Shown: in pieces, positions 4,267-5,345 of the stretch | Layout: every line of letters starts with the position of its first letter | Numbering within the stretch: position 1 is the first letter of the stretch | Assembly (NCBI GenBank): GCA_030550075.1 | Contig: JAUQQB010000220.1 | Coordinates: 1-5,345 of the forward strand | Length of the DNA stretch: 5,345 nucleotides | Reading direction: 5' to 3' | From: Chloroflexota bacterium | Lineage (GTDB): Bacteria > Chloroflexota > Anaerolineae > Thermoflexales > Thermoflexaceae | Notes under the pieces: model-generated | Databases searched by the model: none | What the model was told of the DNA's origin: nothing | What the model saw: only the letters and a program-made list of their open reading frames with translations | Position numbers and translations under genes: made by a program

Positions 4267-5345
4267 TCAGGACGGCTCAACTTCGAGCTCTTGGACGGCG
4301 GGAGCGATCACCTCGCCCTGGCCGGATAATATCAATCCGACCTTAAACATCTGGGCCTCGCCGGTTACCGAGTGATCCGCTATGATCCCGAAGATCAGCG
4401 GAAGGACAGAGCCTTCAATTCCTGCCTGATTTAGAAGCCTCTGGACCCGCTGGGATTTCAGGAGCCCGATGAATTCTTCGACATCGCCCCGGCGCACCCG
4501 GGCCTTGGCGGAGGCCAGCAGCCAGCACGTCTGGCCCTGCGCCGTGATGAGGGGAGCGACACCGTCGATTTCGGTTTCCCCATCCAGGGGCAACGAGAAG
4601 ATCGGCCCTTGAAGCTGGTGTCCTTTCTCCTCGATCCACTGGCGCAGCTCCCGCACCATCTGGCCCTCAGTGGTTACGCCGATGATGTTCCCAAAGCGAT
4701 CCTGGGTTTTGCGCATTTGCCCGATATCTTGACGGATTTGATGGATGTCCTCTCGCACCGCCGCAAGTTCACGCTCCATTCGTTCCTGTCGCGCCTCGAG
4801 CTGATCCTGGCGGCGGATCAGTTGCTGAAGAAGCTCTCCCATCTGCCGCTGGGTCTCGACGACCTGAGCCATGGTCTCCTCCAGACGGCTGACCCGCTCT
4901 TCCATGTGCACCATGGCTTCTTCCAGGCGGCCGATGCGCTCGGTCTGCTGGGCCACGATTTCTTCGAGGCGGGCGGCGCGCTCGGCGAGCTGGGCCATGG
5001 CCTCTTCCAGGCGGCCGAGGCGCTCCTCGGTCCGGGCCTGGGCCTCGATCAAACGCGCGGTGGTCTCTTCTAAGCGGCCGAGACGCTCGGTCTGCTGGGC
5101 CACGATTTCCTCGAGGCGGGCGGCGCGCTCGGCGAGCTGGGCCATGGCCTCTTCCAGGCGGCCGAGGCGCTCCTCGGTCCGGGCCTGGGCCTCGATCAGA
5201 CGCGCGGTGGTCTCTTCTAAGCGGCCGAGACGCTCGGTCTGCTGGGCCACGATTTCTTCGAGGCGGGCGGCGCGCTCGGCGAGCTGGGCCATGGCCTCTT
5301 CCAGGCGGCCGAGGCGCTCCTCGGTCCGGGCCTGGGCCTCGATCA
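4267..5345 (-). CDS. Long coiled-coil protein with C-terminal PD-(D/E)XK nuclease-like domain (5' end outside the window)
   Basis: The frame is open to the right edge of the window, so the N-terminus is missing. Methionines inside the repeats, such as the one at 5292-5290, are not convincing starts because the repeat continues beyond them. Numbering from that Met, residues 1-98 are two identical 49-residue units, 99-125 the first 27 residues of a third unit, and about 126-195 diverged coiled coil (QDQLEARQERMERELAAVRE). The a and d positions are mostly Leu, Val, Met or Ala through seven heptads per unit. Residues 196-341 form a compact domain containing FGNIIG, GETEIDG (D243), WLLASAKARVRR (K263) and GDVEEFIGLL. 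The order resembles uncharacterised bacterial and archaeal proteins of the DUF3782-like kind, which pair a coiled coil with a PD-(D/E)XK fold; naming that family is recollection, not a search. The usual E-x-K is S-A-K here. Function is unknown. Confidence 0.9.
   Translation of the reverse strand, partial: IEAQARTEERLGRLEEAMAQLAERAARLEEIVAQQTERLGRLEETTARLIEAQARTEERLGRLEEAMAQLAERAARLEEIVAQQTERLGRLEETTARLIEAQARTEERLGRLEEAMAQLAERAARLEEIVAQQTERIGRLEEAMVHMEERVSRLEETMAQVVETQRQMGELLQQLIRRQDQLEARQERMERELAAVREDIHQIRQDIGQMRKTQDRFGNIIGVTTEGQMVRELRQWIEEKGHQLQGPIFSLPLDGETEIDGVAPLITAQGQTCWLLASAKARVRRGDVEEFIGLLKSQRVQRLLNQAGIEGSVLPLIFGIIADHSVTGEAQMFKVGLILSGQGEVIAPAVQELEVEPS
4918..5345. repeat. 147-bp in-frame tandem repeats in the coiled-coil gene
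   Basis: Units lie at 5146-5292 and 4999-5145. A partial copy at 5293-5345 runs off the window, and a decayed partial copy lies at about 4918-4998. The two full copies differ at only two of 147 positions, both silent (a Leu codon and a Glu codon). The unit encodes 49 residues, beginning MAQLAERAARLEEIVAQQ and ending EERLGRLEEA. It splits into a 28-residue and a 21-residue block, each ending around RLGRLEE, and the last copy keeps only the first block. Confidence 0.95.

Noticed and set aside
4609..5073. A plus-strand frame of 154 codons antisense to the coiled-coil gene
   Set aside because: It is the complement of the coiled-coil repeats, where biased codons suppress stops. It has Leu/His-rich low-complexity sequence and no support of its own.

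Overview
The window is a GC-rich bacterial stretch in which every gene I can support lies on the minus strand. Transcription therefore runs from high to low coordinates. The codon use, the Arg/Glu/Leu/Ala-rich proteins, and intergenic palindromes with a GGCATGCC core flanked by GGGGCGA-type arms suggest a thermophilic Chloroflexota member (Thermoflexus- or Anaerolineae-like). That placement is an inference from style, not from a marker gene.

Layout in transcription order: (1) 5345-4267, a 5'-truncated gene for a long coiled-coil protein. It has near-identical 147-bp tandem repeats and a C-terminal domain resembling PD-(D/E)XK nucleases. (2) 4266-4054, a 213-nt spacer with a 38-bp palindrome, a weak promoter candidate and a good intrinsic terminator hairpin just upstream of the next gene. 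(3) 4053-3226, rsmI, the 16S rRNA C1402 2'-O-methyltransferase. (4) 3190-1988, a 400-residue MFS transporter 35 nt after rsmI and probably co-transcribed with it. (5) 1987-1757, a 231-nt spacer with a TATAAT promoter candidate that overlaps the MFS stop codon, followed by two large inverted repeats. (6) 1756-284, tldD, the zinc-bearing subunit of the TldD/TldE protease. (7) 283-155, a spacer filled by three related palindromic repeats. (8) 154-1, the first 51 codons of the partner gene tldE/pmbA, cut by the window edge.

There are two functional groups: a housekeeping rRNA-modification gene with a transporter, and the two halves of the TldD/TldE heterodimeric metalloprotease. The coiled-coil gene is the least conventional item. 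Its repeat unit is exactly seven heptads long, neighbouring copies differ only by silent changes, and its nuclease-like domain seems to lack the usual catalytic acidic residue. I found no RNA genes, CRISPR array, transposase or modified-peptide precursor. The rest is ordinary chromosomal sequence with unusually structured intergenic spacers.
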